Assembly: GCA_029237695.1 (NCBI GenBank)
Contig: CM055272.1
Span: 32,436,791-32,500,790 of the forward strand
Length of the DNA: 64,000 bases
Source of the DNA: Conchocele bisecta
Lineage: Eukaryota > Mollusca > Bivalvia > Lucinida > Thyasiridae
Direction of reading: 5' to 3'
Shown: positions 21,401 through 36,400 of the stretch, piece after piece
Position numbering within the stretch: position 1 is the stretch's first letter
How the letters are laid out: each line of letters starts with the position of its first letter
The notes under the pieces: model-generated
Told to the model about the DNA's origin: nothing
The model's database searches: none
What the model saw: only the letters and a program-made list of their open reading frames with translations
Position numbers and translations under genes: made by a program

Positions 21401-24400
21401 AAAAAGTATGTACATACGACAATGACGGAGAAGAGTATCTTGGCCTTCAGAGAGTGGACGTCCTTGAGTTCTGTCATGGAGTTGAGGTCATGTAGCGCCA
21501 TCTCGCGGTCCGCGTGGTACAGTCGGCTATACTGGTGTATCAACTCTACAACTCCACACGACTCCATGTCCCGCGAACCACCCGACTGGGAGGCCAGCCT
21601 GAAATGTGGTTGTCACTGGATAAATGGGGCTTATGGGATTTGTGACCAGTGCTCGTAATCGAATAGCACACTCCTGTAGCCTGATAACTATGTATGGATG
21701 CTTGTTAGAAGCATGCCGGGTGCTTCAATGATGGAATGCATCTGCACAGGTTGATCTGGATCTACACTGGTCGCAAAACCCATAAGCCCCATTTCTCACA
21801 GCCACAAATAATGGCCGAATTTTGTTAAATAAAATGCGATGGTTACATTGTTAGTATTGTGCAAAAATACTCACCGGTATACGTATACAGTGGAACCTCT
21901 TCAAACCGGACACCCCAGGGTGTCCGGTTTGGAGATGTTCCACTGTAAATCAGACATGTGAGCACTTCAAGACACATTCTAGTGTTTTGCAATCATGAAA
22001 GGTCATTGTAATCAGAGATACATAACAGCGAAACATCCATATTTTCCCAAGTGTCCGGTTTAGAGGGGTTCCACTTTATTTTGGTTTTTTGTTTTGAAAA
22101 TGTTTTAAGTGAAACAGTTGAATAAGGTCAAGAGCATTATAGCGGGTCTGATAACAGCACAACAGACATTGACTTTACTATCAGTTAACAGGAGATGTAA
22201 ATACTGTGGGTTCAGGTATTTTCTGAATATTAAAAAAAATGTAATTTGAGTGCAACATCTTCAATAATGCTCACATATTCAGATAATGTTCACAAACTGT
22301 CCTACATACGTTGTTCTATTTTACTACATTCCTATTAATCTTCTTCAGAACCCATGTGACCCCTGATCATCATATGATTTCAAACCTATTTGTTCCCTAA
22401 ATGTAATGGGATATATGTATGTGTTGTCCTTTTCTACCTATGTTCTACTTCTCATTTTCAGTTCTTTGTCAAAAGCCACAAGAGGTGAAACTGACCTATG
22501 GCTTGAACACACTAAGATGGCTGAGTTGGTCACTCCACATATACTTCTGAATAGAATAGAATAACTTTTATTTCCAATCACGTCTGCCATATAAATCACT
22601 AAAAAAGGTAGGAAAAAACTTGATGTACCCATAATAACACTAAATATTCGGACACAATTTGCTTTGGGAAACCCCTATTAAATAGGGGTTTCCCAAAACA
22701 ATTTGTATCCAAATACATTGTGATGAGACCACTACTGCCATACTAACCCTACATATTGGCACGCTCACTGTTGTAGGGAAATCATACATGATCACGTGTT
22801 TCGCCAAATAAATGGTGTCCGAATATTCAGATTTGTTACGGAATCTTCAAAATGTAAGTGCAACTGTAGCCTATTTCACCAACATTGCAAAGTATACTTT
22901 TCTACCAAAGTATACTTTCAAGGAGAAATTTTCAATTTTATGATAAATTTATTAATGTTTATTATACTGAATTTATTACATTATCACAGCCATTTTGGCT
23001 GTGATAATGTAATAAATTCAGTATAGTAATTCTGCATACTTTTAATCATCCAATATATGCAGTTGTTAGTTCTATATGACATAATGCATTTCAGGAAAAA
23101 TAAATGATTACTCCCTCAAAGTATACTTTGCTAGAAAAGTATACTTTGCAATGTTGGTGAAATAGGCTACTGGTAACAAGCGTGCTGTAACTCACTAATG
23201 CGGTGTAGGTTCGATCCTCGACTGTGGCAGTACATGTATGTGAGACTGTATGGAAGTCACCAGATCGGACAAGTCTGGGTACTCTGGTTTCCTCCAACAT
23301 TAACCCTTAGACCGCTACTCACAACAATTGTCGTCTGCTGTTGCTTTTATATCTTGCCTTATTTCTCAATAAAAATATGGTTTGACAGCACTTCTGAATC
23401 ATTTCCAATGCTGTCAAAGCATTTTGAAAATTATTCTAAAGTGCTGCCAAAGCATGTTTTCGATGATAAAAATGGAAAATAGGAAATAAACAGCAGACGA
23501 CAAAAAATCAAGATAGCGGTCTAAGGGTTAAGTGAAAACATACTCGTACATAATAGACAAAACCCTTACTGCTCATAATACTTCTTCTCTTTCTCCTGCA
23601 AGTGTTTAACAAGACATTGACTGTTGGCCAGCTGTAGCCGGATGTCCCGTAACTCCGCCTCCGCACCGGTCTGGTCATCCCCGCTGATGGTCAATAGCTT
23701 GCCGAGCCGGGCAGGCAGTGACCCGTTACCGGTGGGCAGGCAGTGTGAGAGGAGGGTGGACTGGGCCCGGCTCAGACCATTGGGCAATGGCTCATCCTGG
23801 TTGAATGTCTGGCTGATGTGGATTATCGATGGTCGCGTGCCTGTAGAGATAGATCAGTATTAGATGTGTCACAATTTATTGTTTAAGTATTCCATCCAGA
23901 CACCAGATCAGGTTTTCTAATCTGTGGCTGTTACTGGAGAAATGGGGCTTATGGGATTTGTGACCAATGTAACTAATGATCAAACAGCACATTCCTGTAG
24001 CCTTACCGTGATCTATACTGCTTGTAGGAATCATGAAAAATGTTTCGTTGATGGAATAGCGACCAGCGTAGATCCTGATCAGTCTGTGCGGATGCGGTCT
24101 GATGTGGATGTGGCAAAAAACACACAAACCCATAAGCCCAGTTCTCCAGCCTCAGCCTCAGCCACATTCCATAGTTGAATACATGTACATATATTTTGTA
24201 TGTAAATATCCAGTTCTGATTCTGGGATTTTGTGGTACATGTACATGTGAATGCGAGATTCAACCACATTGGCCTGGCCTAAAATGACGTTAGCTGTTCG
24301 GCCATTAACCCTTACTACGCTGAATTAAATTGTGTCGTCTGCTGGAAATGTTTTATTTTCAATATTTCTCGACAAAAACCTGTTTTGACAGCGCATGAGA

Positions 24401-27400
24401 ATCGTCTCCACTGGAGACGATTCTCATGTGCTGTCAAAACAGGTTTTTTGTTTAGAATTAATGCAAAACAGCAGACGGCAATTTTTTTGTCTCCAGCGTA
24501 GGGAGGGTTAAATGCCATTAAACAAACAAAAAAAATAAAAAAATATTCCACTGGAGGTGTCTGTAGGTATGGTTTTCTCAGAGCCAGGTCTAGATTAAAT
24601 TGGGTTATCTTTATATCCAATTAGTATGCCTTAATCTTGACACGGTTTTAATCATTATTATACTGAACTTGTCATAAGTTTAGCATATAGATCTATGGCT
24701 GTGACTGGAGAAATGGGGCTTATTGCCTTTTGCGACCAGTGACTAGACCCAGATCAGCCTGTGCATCCGCACAGTCTGATCAGGGTCTACACTGTTCGAT
24801 ATTCAGTTAGTGAAACAAATGTCATGCTTCTAGAAAACATCATAGATCCATAGTCGTTGAAAAACATTGTTTAGTGTAATGTCTAATGTTAAAGGTACAT
24901 GCCCACTCAGTAGGCACACAATGTTCTTTATAGGAATTAAATAAGTGTATAATTGTATCACTATTCCGCCAGTTCTAAAAATTATGAGTGCCCACTATAC
25001 AGATATAATCATTTAGTAATATTTATTTTACTGATTGTGACGCGCGGTGGTATCAGGCTATTTTCATATACAAATGAGGCATGCTATTTTTTAATTATTT
25101 ATACAAATTAAATGTGTCACCTAAAAAAATAGTATTTTCAACAGATTATAAAGTTAGTTTAAACATAGTTTATTGCATATAAGTACAATGGGCTTGGGCT
25201 ACATTGGGCAGATTATAAAGTATGATCATTGCACATCAAAAAATAAATACAGAGAATAAATAGTAATGTCCGTTAACACTTTAAGGAAACACGGTTATCA
25301 CCCCTAATGTCATTTACGTCTGATATAAAATGTATAATAATGCCAACAAATACGTGGGAAAATGGTGAATGAATGTTTATTTTGCCAGGAAATTTCTCAG
25401 ATGTCTCTGATATAATGAACGTTTTGTGCATATACATGTACCTTTAGATAGGTTAGGGGTACTTTTTGAAGTTTATTTTTTGTCGGGCCCGGGATAAAGT
25501 TTCTGGTTAAAGTTTTTGGATAAAGTTTTTCGGTATACTGTCAAAGCCTCGGAGGGCGCGACATGCGGGCACTCGTTTGAACCATCTCAAATGAGTGGTA
25601 ACAACATATAGTTTCGAGATGAAATAAGGAAATTAGGGATGTTTTTCTCTCAAAAGTTACCTACTAGTATAATTGTATCCCGTCTGTAATGGGTTAAACT
25701 TGGTGCAATGGTTTGTACATTGGAGTCTTGGGTTGTGACCTGTAGTAGCCATCCAGGGGCGGATCTAGCATTTGGGGAAGGTAACTCTTGCAATCTACTC
25801 CCGCACCGTCCTATGGACGGTACGGGAGTAATTGCAAGAGTTACCGTTCGCGTTCGCAACTAGGGGGTTGTCCTATTTTCGAGCTCTTCGAAATGCACTT
25901 TCCTGTGTTTTACGGCATTTAAATTCAGACTCCAACTGGTGGTAAACTGTGATCAATGTAAACTCCGTGGCTGAACAGGGGAGGGGGGGGGGGGTGCAAC
26001 CCCGGAACCCCTCTCCAGATCTGCCCCTGCCATCATTCAATGTACACTGTGATCAAAATGTCACAAAACGGTGTTCTGTTTCAAGGATTCTAATTGCCAG
26101 GCCTATTCTGTTGAAACTTGATGTGTGGATTACTTTGGGAACAACAGATTGGGGTTAAATGTTCATCTGGACGGCGAACTTTAGTGGCCATTTCAAGGTG
26201 ACCATGTCACACTATTTAACAATAAATCAAAACAAGTCTGATGGCTTGATTTACAAAACCCCGAATAAAATTACCAGTTTAGCATTCATAAATAAAACTG
26301 GAGTGACTGGAGAAATGGGGCTTATGGGTTTTGCGATCAGTGTAGATCCAGATCAGCCTGTGCATTCGCACAGTCTGATCAGGATCTACACTGTTCGCCA
26401 TTCCACCTATAAAACACCATGCTTCTAACAAGCAATATAGACGGTTATCAAGCTACGGGAGTGTATGGTGTGATCAGGAGTTACACTGGGCACAAATCAC
26501 ATAAGCCCTATTTCTCCAATCACAGCCACATTTATGAGAACTTGGGCTTGTGGCATCCACACAGTCTGATAAGGGCCTGTACTGTTTGCCATTCAGTCAT
26601 TGAAAGCCCCATACTACTTCTACCAAGCAGTATAGATCCTTATCAGGCTACATAAAAATTATGTGTGCTAGCAGTTCCACAACTAGCCACGGGAAACATT
26701 AAATTGCCGTCTGCTGTTGGTTTATATTTAGTTGTATCTCAATAAAAAACATGGTTTGACAGCATTTTAGATTATTTCCGTTGGAAACAGCAGACTACAA
26801 TATACATTTCACGCCTGATTAGGGCCAGTTCAATTAACTCAGCATTGTTGGGGCTAAACTGGCCAAAATACCATAAGCTCAATTTCTTAACATACAACAA
26901 TATTTATGTGAGTCTTAAATTGCTAAGATTATACACCAATTTCTGGTGCTTTCTCATTTAACAATGCGGCCAATTTGGACATAATAATTTTAGGTTCAAT
27001 GAAAATAAAAGCAAACTGAAAGCGGAGCATTTAATGAAATAAAAGAACAACAAATATTGATTCAAATATGTGATTTTAATTTATTGAGAAATATTACCGC
27101 AACAATGGAGGTTTTCACAATACATTGGAAATGTAAAGAATGGATTAACCCTTCCTACGCTGTTGACGAAAATTGCCGTCTGCTGTTTTTCATTTTTGCT
27201 TTAATTCTTAACAAAAAAATGGTTTTGACAGCACATGAGAATTGTCTCCACTGGAGACGATTCTCATGTGCTGTCAAAACCAGGTTTTTGTCGAGAAATA
27301 TTGAAAATAAAACATTTCCAGCAGACGACAACATTTAATTCAGCGTAGTAAGGGTTAAAATTGAAATTGCTTTTGAGTGGATGGAAAAATGTATGCTTTG

Positions 27401-30400
27401 TGATCTGTTGACGTTGTAATGACAGAATCGAATATATCAACATGATTTCCAAATGTCACTCTATTTGTTTATGCTGGGACGAATGATGAATGTATGTATG
27501 GTCTCACAGGTTGAAGTAACGGACCGAGGTCTATAAATACATTAAATATGCCTAAAAGCATCAATAAATGAAGAAAAAAAATAAGCTAAAATTTTTTTTT
27601 TTCTTTTCTTTATTGATACTTTTAGGCATATTTAATGTATTTATAGAACTCGGTCCGTTACTTCAACCTGTGTATGGTCTCTGGTTTATGTGAACGTAAT
27701 TTTTCATATACATTTCAGGGGCGGATCTGGAGGGGGGTTCTGGGGTTGCAACCCCTCCGTTCAGCCACAGAGTTTACATAGATCACAGTTTACCACCGGT
27801 TTGAATTTAAATGCCGTAAAACACTGGAAAGTGCATTTGAAAGAGCTCGAAAATAGGACAATCCCTTAGTTGCGAACGGTAACTCTGCGGACGGTACGGG
27901 AGTAGATTGCAAAGAATTACCTTCGCAACTAGACCCCCCCCCCTCCAAATGCTGGATCCGGCCCTGCATTTTAAATTTTAACCATTTCCAAGGGTGATTG
28001 CAGCAGGGACCATACATCGTCCCAGTTTGCAGGCATGGGTTAAATCTGTTAGCCATACGTCTTTGGCATTTTTGTATGTGACAGTTAAATCTGGTTATAC
28101 CCCTTATGTGAGTATTACGATTATTCATAATCCTGTTACTTTTACGGGAAGGGGCCAAGTGTGATATGGACCTGGCACCAAGTCAGGTTATTCTAATTTC
28201 GAGACTGAATATATTTTGTTTTGTTTTCCATGTAAATATTCCGTTCTGATTTTGGGACCCCCCCACCCCCCCCCCCCCCCCCAATACAGCAGGTTATATA
28301 CGGGATCGAATCCGTTGGCCCGGCCTTAATTGACCTCAGCTGCTGGTAGGCCGTTAAACACCAATAAACAAAAAACAAACAAAATTTGTTAGCCTGTTAT
28401 TGGCATTTTTGATAACTTATTTTTACAAAATATTTATTGTTAACTGTTATTGCTACTTTTTTGTTGACTGTTATTTATTTTCTGTTTTCTGCTAGCTGAC
28501 TTTCGTGGCGAGACGGTTCAAAAGTGTAACTTCACCATAAAATGGATTAAAAACTGCTTGTTATTAACTTGCCACTGACATACACCCTATAAAACCACTA
28601 ATTATGGTGCGGCCAACGGTTTATGTTGTTTTTATAACCATGAATTAAGTCCATAAACCTCACTACACTACAAAAGTAACAAAATCTTGAGAGGAGAAAT
28701 TAGTCATGTCATGCAAATGCAAATCAGTAGCTCTCTGTCTGTCCTTAAGGTATTAGGTCATAGATTGATACACTTGGCTTCAATGATAATTGCTTCATAA
28801 GAGTGATGTGATATATGAATATAACATATGTGAATATTGTCTTGTTACTGTATACTATATGGAGCATTGAGTTCCCATCTCCACCATCTCCGCCATCTTT
28901 GTATGTACAAGCCATCGTACAGTTTCACCACTTTGTGCTTTTGACACATACAGCAAATAATATGACAGTCAACCAAGTAAAAGTTGGTGCAATACATAAT
29001 AGACCGATATGAAAACGGCAAGCTATAAATATTATGCCAGCAAACTATACAAAAGATGAAATATTTGAGAATTTCTCCCATCAATCTCAAAATAAAATTT
29101 GATGCACAGCCTATGTTAGTGTACACGTTACCCATAGGTAAAGCCATATTTACTCGCATAGTACGTGAGTAGACACCAGGGAAATACACTCAGGTAACTG
29201 CTTACATGTCACAGTAGTTGGTAGAGTACAGTAGTGGGTATATATGGTATGTGTTGTGTGGTTTGCCAGGTAAAAGTGATACACTGTGTGATTTTCTGTG
29301 TATGAGGCAATTTATAATGGTGGTTCATGTTGTTAAAAACACAGGCACACACCTGTCTAGAAAACTGACATATTTTACAGTTGGGTGTAATATAACTGAT
29401 AGGAGTCTGTTCTCCTGGCTTTTCTACATGTGATTAGCTACATTATATCATATGTTCTACTTCACATTTTGATTTTGTTGTCAAACGGCAGAACAGGTGA
29501 AACCGAGTGATGGCTGGAACACACAAAGATGGCCGACTTGGCCACTCCATGTGCCGTATAGGATACAGGAACGAGGCAGTACTCACATATATGTTATACA
29601 TACATTCTATCACATTTACAAAGGAATTATCTTTGAATCAAACGATGATCAGGTATATAACTGGTCCTTAAAGGAGGCGGGTTTCAGATATACAAAGATG
29701 GTGGTGAAATGGATTCATAAAACATATTGTAACAAATATATTTAGTCAAATTAGTGCTGTGCTAGTATATCAGGAGCTAGATTAAATGCCATAAAATCCC
29801 AATTTCTCCAGTGAGTCACATACAAAGATGGAACCCATGAACTATGTTGTTAACATTTAGAATATGAGGGGTGTTGACAAAATGATACACATCATTTGCA
29901 AACTTAATTGTACACAACGCAGTCTCTTTTCAGCTACGAAAGTCCATTTGAACAATTGGCATAACAGAATGCTGGCCAAATGGTCAAACTCAGCTAAATA
30001 GTTGTGGTCAAAAGTAATTATTTCTGACTCCACTTTATTTAACTACTTCAACCCTACAGGCCATAACATAAACAAATTTGAAATTTAAAACATTGTAGAA
30101 TCAGATGAGCTGTAACAAGCTATCTCAAGCTGTCTCAGCAAGATCTACATGCAGTGCTTGTCAGTATTTTTCATATATGTTTAACCCATGGAATGTGGGA
30201 AACATATAGTCAGAACATCACTGACCCAATCAAGTTGGGTCGTGATAGCTGCTATTTGTTTATTGGCATTTTATATGTTTCAATAAAATTGAATATATAC
30301 AGTATCTAACTCTGTATAAACACTTGGATTGAACCCTAGTTTACATTTACAAACATACACAAGCATTATATTGTTGATTTCAGTACAATTTTTTACCAAA

Positions 30401-33400
30401 GAAAATGTCTATTGTTCTCAGATGTTCATGAATTTTGTCAACAAAAATGATTTTTTTTTATTTCTATAAACAATAAAAGCTCAACAGATTTCACAACCAC
30501 TATTTACATGCATATTGAAATAACTCTGAAGTTATTTAATTTAAAAACATGCAAATTTTATACTTTATCACTGTTTTTGAAAATTCCACGTTACAAGAGT
30601 ATGTCCTCATGACTGTATATCAAGACAGGCATGAAGTCACTACTAGGAAACATAAATCGTCACCTGCTGTTGTTTAGTATTTTGTCTTCTTTGTCAATAA
30701 AAACATGATTTTACAGCACTTTAGAATCATCTCCTTTAGAAATGATTGTAAAGTGTTGTCAAAACATGTTTTTGATCAGAAAAGTGGAAAATAAACAAGA
30801 GGGCCATGATGGCCCTAATTCGCTCACCTGACTCCATGAACACCAGAGGAGAATGTGACATTGAGTTCATGTGTTTTAAAAAAATTGTGCTATTATTAGA
30901 TGGCGGTCATCTTGGATTAAGCGATGACTCTCATTTTACAAAATCTGAAAATGCTTCACCCAGCATCGGCCATGTGGTTCCTGAGAAAAAGACGTTAAAA
31001 ATCTTGAATAAATGGACCTTTTGGTGGCCATCATGGATGACATAATCATCCGATTCCGACAAATATTGCACCAGAGTGATTGCCTCATTGATACCTTCAA
31101 TTTGATATATGACATGACCATATTCAGTCAAAAATAAAATTTGACCCCAATTTGACCCCACGGGCCACGCCCATTTTTGACCCCGGGGTCAACATTTTAA
31201 CAACTTTCCAAGAGCAATGTACATCGATCATTCCTACCAAGTTTCGTCGAAATCCGGCTAGCGGTTCATGAGAAGAAGATTTTTAAGAATTTATGCTATT
31301 TTTAGACGGCGGCCATCTTGGATTAGCGATGACCTCCATTTTAACAAATCTGAAAAGGCTTCACCCATGGACCATAACTTTTAAGTTTGGCTACCATGGG
31401 CCAAGCGGTTCATGTGAAGAAGAATTTTGAAATCTCTAATAAAAGAACAACCTTTTGACATTTCGGCGGCCATCTTGGATGACATAACAATCCGATTTGG
31501 ACAAAAAATGTACCAGAGTGATCGCCTCATTGATACCTTCGATTTGATATATAACATGACCATATTCGGTTAAAAATAAAATTTGACCCCACGGGCCACG
31601 CCCATTTTTGACCCCGGGGTCACCATTTTAACAACTTTGAAAGAGCATTGTACATCGATCATTCCTACCAAGTTTCGTCGAAATCCGGCTAGCGGTTCAT
31701 GAGAAGAAGATTTTTTAAGAATTTATGCTATTTTTAGACGGCGGCCATTTTGGATTAGCGATGACCTCCATTTTAACAAATCTGAAAAGGCTTCACACAT
31801 GGACCATAACTTTTAAGTTTGGCTACCATGGGCCAAGCGGTTCATGTGAAGAAGAATTTTGAAATCTCTAATAAAAGAACGACCTTTTGACCTTTCGGCG
31901 GACATCTTGGATGACATAACAATCCGATTTCGACAAGAAAATGCACCAGAGTGATCGCCTCATTGATACCTTTAATTTGATATATGACATGACCATATTT
32001 GGTCAAAAATAAAATTTGACCCCAATTTGACCCCATGGGCCACGCCCATTTTTGACCCCGGGGTCACCATTTTAACAACTTTGAAAGAGCAATGTACATC
32101 GAGCATTTCTACCAAGTTTTGTCGAAATCCGGTTGGCGGTTCTTGAGAAGAAGATTTTTTAAGAATTTGTGCTATTTTTAGACGGCGGCCATCTTGGATT
32201 ACGTAATGACGTCATTTTAACAATTTTGTAATCCCCCTACCTAAGGACCATGACCATGACCATGACTATAGACCTAATGGTTACCGAGGAGAAGACGTTT
32301 GAAAATGTTCACGGACGACGGACGACGACGACGGACGATGACGACGGACGACGGACACATTGCGGTAACAATAGCTCACATGAGCTTCGCTCAGGTGAGC
32401 TAAAAATAAGTAGCAATTGCTGAAAATGTACAAAAACATATCTTATAGTACTCATAAAAATTCCTGTATTACAGTGGAATCTCTCTAAACCGGACACCTT
32501 GGGAATCTCTGGGTTAGACAGGTTCCACCGTTGTAACTAATATTTGGCTCCAAATCTGTAGCCTATTTCACCAACATTGCAAAGTATACTTATCTAGCAA
32601 AGTATACTTTGAGGGAGAAATTTTCAATTTAAGAATAAATTTATACATTTTTATTATACTGAATTTATTACATTATCACAGCCATTTTGGCTGTGATAAT
32701 GTAATAAATTCAGTATAATAATTCTGCATACTTTTAATCATCAAATATATGCAATCGTTAGTTCAATATGAAATAATGCATTTCGGAAAAATAAATGATT
32801 ACTCCCTCAAGGTATGCTTTGCTAGATAAGCATACTTTGCAATTTTGTTGAAATCGGCTACTGATTGCATGCGTGTGCTAGTTGATTAATAACATTACAT
32901 GTCAAGGCCTCGATCACTTTGGCACATTGTGCCATCCATGACGCATCTAATATTTGAATGTCAATATTTTATGTTCACGTTTTGTTTGCCGACTCCTGAA
33001 ATAAAAGGCAAACAAAGAAAACGATATTAAACATTTAAATATCATCCAAACTGTATAGCAGCTAATCAATAACGTGTATCTGATAAGAAGCTAATAACAA
33101 ACAGTATCAATAACATGCATTCAATATAATATTTGTCTATATCATATCACAAATTACATGTCAATAGCAAAATACGTTTACCATTGTTAATTTCCATTTA
33201 ACCCTTACAATGGTTAATTAAACATTATAATCTGCTATTTTTTTGCCATTTTTTTTAATGTTTCATGCCATGCAATATATATAATGTTTGCATTTTCACC
33301 CGTGTTGCTTAGTTTCTGTTTAGTGATATACATTGTTAAAACTTGAGAATTATCTATCTTTCTGGAAAAAATTCACATTTGTTTCCAAAACATGTTTTTC

Positions 33401-36400
33401 GCAATATGTTCTATTGAATTTACTTTTGATGTCCATTTTGATGTTTATTTTTATGCATCCAGTGCGGAGGCATATAGTGTTTGGACTGCGTGTCCGTGTT
33501 TCCGTTTGTCGTGTTTCCGTTTGTCCGAGCTTACAAATGGATACATATGTGGCTAGGAGAACAAAAGGTTACGTAATATTCTATTGTTCCGTGATTTTAT
33601 GTGGCTAAAAATGGGTTTATGTGGCTACAGAAAAATAGGGATGAACAAAGGAAAAGGTTAGGGTTAGCCATTTACATAAGTATCCATTTGTAGGAACGTC
33701 CGTGTATCCGGCACATTAAGAAGTTCGCCAGAGTTTCTCAATTATGTCATAACTTCTATATCCCTTGAAGGATTGCTTAACTATTTCAACACAGCATACC
33801 TGTGGACAAATGTCACACATCCATGATGTCATTAATATGACTTTGACCTTGACCTTTTGACCTACACAACTTTTTCACACAGTAAGAAATTCGCCGGAGT
33901 TTCTCAATTCTATCATAACTTCTATATCCATTGGTGGATTACTTTAATATTTCAATACATCATACTTGAGGACAAATGCCACACACCCATGGTGTCCTTA
34001 ATATGACCTTGACCTTTTGACAAACACAACTTTTAAACGTTGTTTTACACAGTGAGAATTAGTTCGCCGGAGTTTCTCATTTATGTCATAACTTCTATAT
34101 TCCCTGATGGATTACTTTAATATTTCAATACATCATACTTATGGACAAATGCCACACATCCACACTGCCCTTAATATGACCTTTTGACCTTCATAAATGT
34201 GCTTGTGAATATTTATCACTTTGGTTAATTAAATCTCCAATCTGCCACCGGGGACATTCGTGTGCCGACAGGCCACATTTCTTCTTTTATATAGTTTATT
34301 TTTACTCAACAAAAACATGTTTTCGCAGCACATGTTAAACGCCTCTGGTCTCCATTCATTTTCAGTTTATGCCAAAACATTTATTCCAAGAAAATACCAA
34401 AGTAAATATATATGAACAGTCAGCTGATGACGATAATCACATCCCGCCTTATTGTATGGGTTAGCAAATGGTAAATTAGTTTTTGCTAGAGATTTATTGT
34501 TGGGACTAGGTAAATGGTTCTAGCAAAGAAATAATATTTTTCATTTTGCTATCAGCAAATTTCAGAATGTTAGTTAACTCTTTGCATGCTAGCGGCGAAA
34601 ATATCCGCCAAACGAATTACGAGTATATGTTTTATTTCTCTCTGTAAATATGTCTTGAAATTTCATTAGAATTGTGTCCTCCGGACACAATTCTAATGAA
34701 ATTCCAAGACATATTCATGACATTTATAAGGAGAAATAAAAGAAAATATAATGAATTGTCATCTAATATTTTGAACTATTTATAGCCCACAAATTTCCCA
34801 GCATGCAAAGAGTTAAGAGTTGTACATGGTTATACGTAGTTGGTTACAATTCCACTATTACTTACATGACTATACATGTACATGCATGCTATATGGCATT
34901 AGAACTGGCTATATTCAGTGACGGATTCAGGGAGGGGGCCTGGTGAGCCCAACACCCCACCCCCTCCCCCACCCCTGTCAGAATTCCAGATTATCTTTTT
35001 GCAATTGAGAAGCTGTCTGATTGCTGTAAAAACTAGATTTGTCAGTAAGCGGGGGCTTACGGAATACCCCCCCCCCCCCGCATCAGCCCTGACCTAGAAT
35101 GAATTCCAGCTCGCATACTATCATTTTCAGTTTTCAGATAAAAGACTATGTCAGCATATATGGAGAGTGCGATGGTGGTTCCAGTTGAAAAAAGCAAACT
35201 AGACATTCTAAGTCCGTGACCTTGACCCCTGGCATAAATGGGGGTCATAGGTTTGTTGCAGAATGATGTATGAGTGCCAGAGAAGGGCCGGGTAAAATAT
35301 CACTGCATTCCGCAAAGGGAAAGAGAAGTTATAACGAAATTTACATTTGTTAAGTTTTAGTTTTTTTCTAAGTTTATAAGTCCGTGACCTTGAGCCCTGG
35401 CATAAATGGGGGTCGTAGGTTTGTTGCAGAATGATGTATGAGTGTCAGAGAAGGGGCGGGTAAAATATGAAAGATTTCCGCAAAGGGAAAGAGAAGTTAA
35501 AAGGAAATTTACAATTGTTAAGTTTTCGTTTTTTTCTAAGTTTCTAAGTCTGTGACCTTGACCCCTGGCATAAATGGGGGTCATAGGTTTGTTGCAGAAT
35601 GATGCATGAGTGTCAGAGAAGGGGCGGGTAAAATATGAAAGATTTCCGCAAAGGGAAAGAGAAGTTAAAAGGAAATTTACAATTGTTAAGTTTTGTGACG
35701 GACGGAAACACGGAAAGACGGACGGACAGACAAGCTGACTCCAGTATACCCCCCCACAACTTCGTTGCGGGGGTGGGGGGGGGGGGGTATAAAAATAGCA
35801 ACAAGACATCATTATAGTGAGCCCATGCTTTATGTACTGAAAATAAGTTGTTCGAATTTCAACTACCCCCTGCCCCGTGCAGGCACCGGGGTGGGATCAA
35901 CTGATCCTGAGAATAGTGCTGCAGTAGCCATTGCTTGTCGTAAAAGGCGACTAAAGTGGCTTAACGATTGGGTTCATACTTTCCGGAACCCACTATACTG
36001 GATTTGGCCCTCATGTACATTTTTGGCTTTCTTGTATGTGAGAGTTGAGTCAGGCTATGCCCCATAATATAAAGTAAGATTAGCGCTAATCCTATTACTT
36101 TTAGGGGATGGGATAAATGATGCTGGTGTGGCGAGGGCCTGGCACCAGAACAGGTTGTTCTAATTTCAGGACTGAATATATATTTTGATTGTAAATATTG
36201 AGTTCTGAAGTTGGGATTTACCCCCCTGGGACAGGTGGATACGGGACACGACCCCGTTAACCCGTCTGCGTGTAGACTCCCTGAGGCTTGTACCTATATG
36301 TCAGAAAAGCGGACGTTAAACCCTATTCACTCACTCAACTACCCCCGCCCCCAACTTCCGCCACTGATATTACAATTGCTAAAACAACTAGAAATTGTTT

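Noticed and set aside
35357..35812. 151-residue minus-strand open frame
   Set aside because: It runs through the 168-bp tandem array and the G tract; its protein repeats follow the DNA repeat. No splice context or family resemblance.
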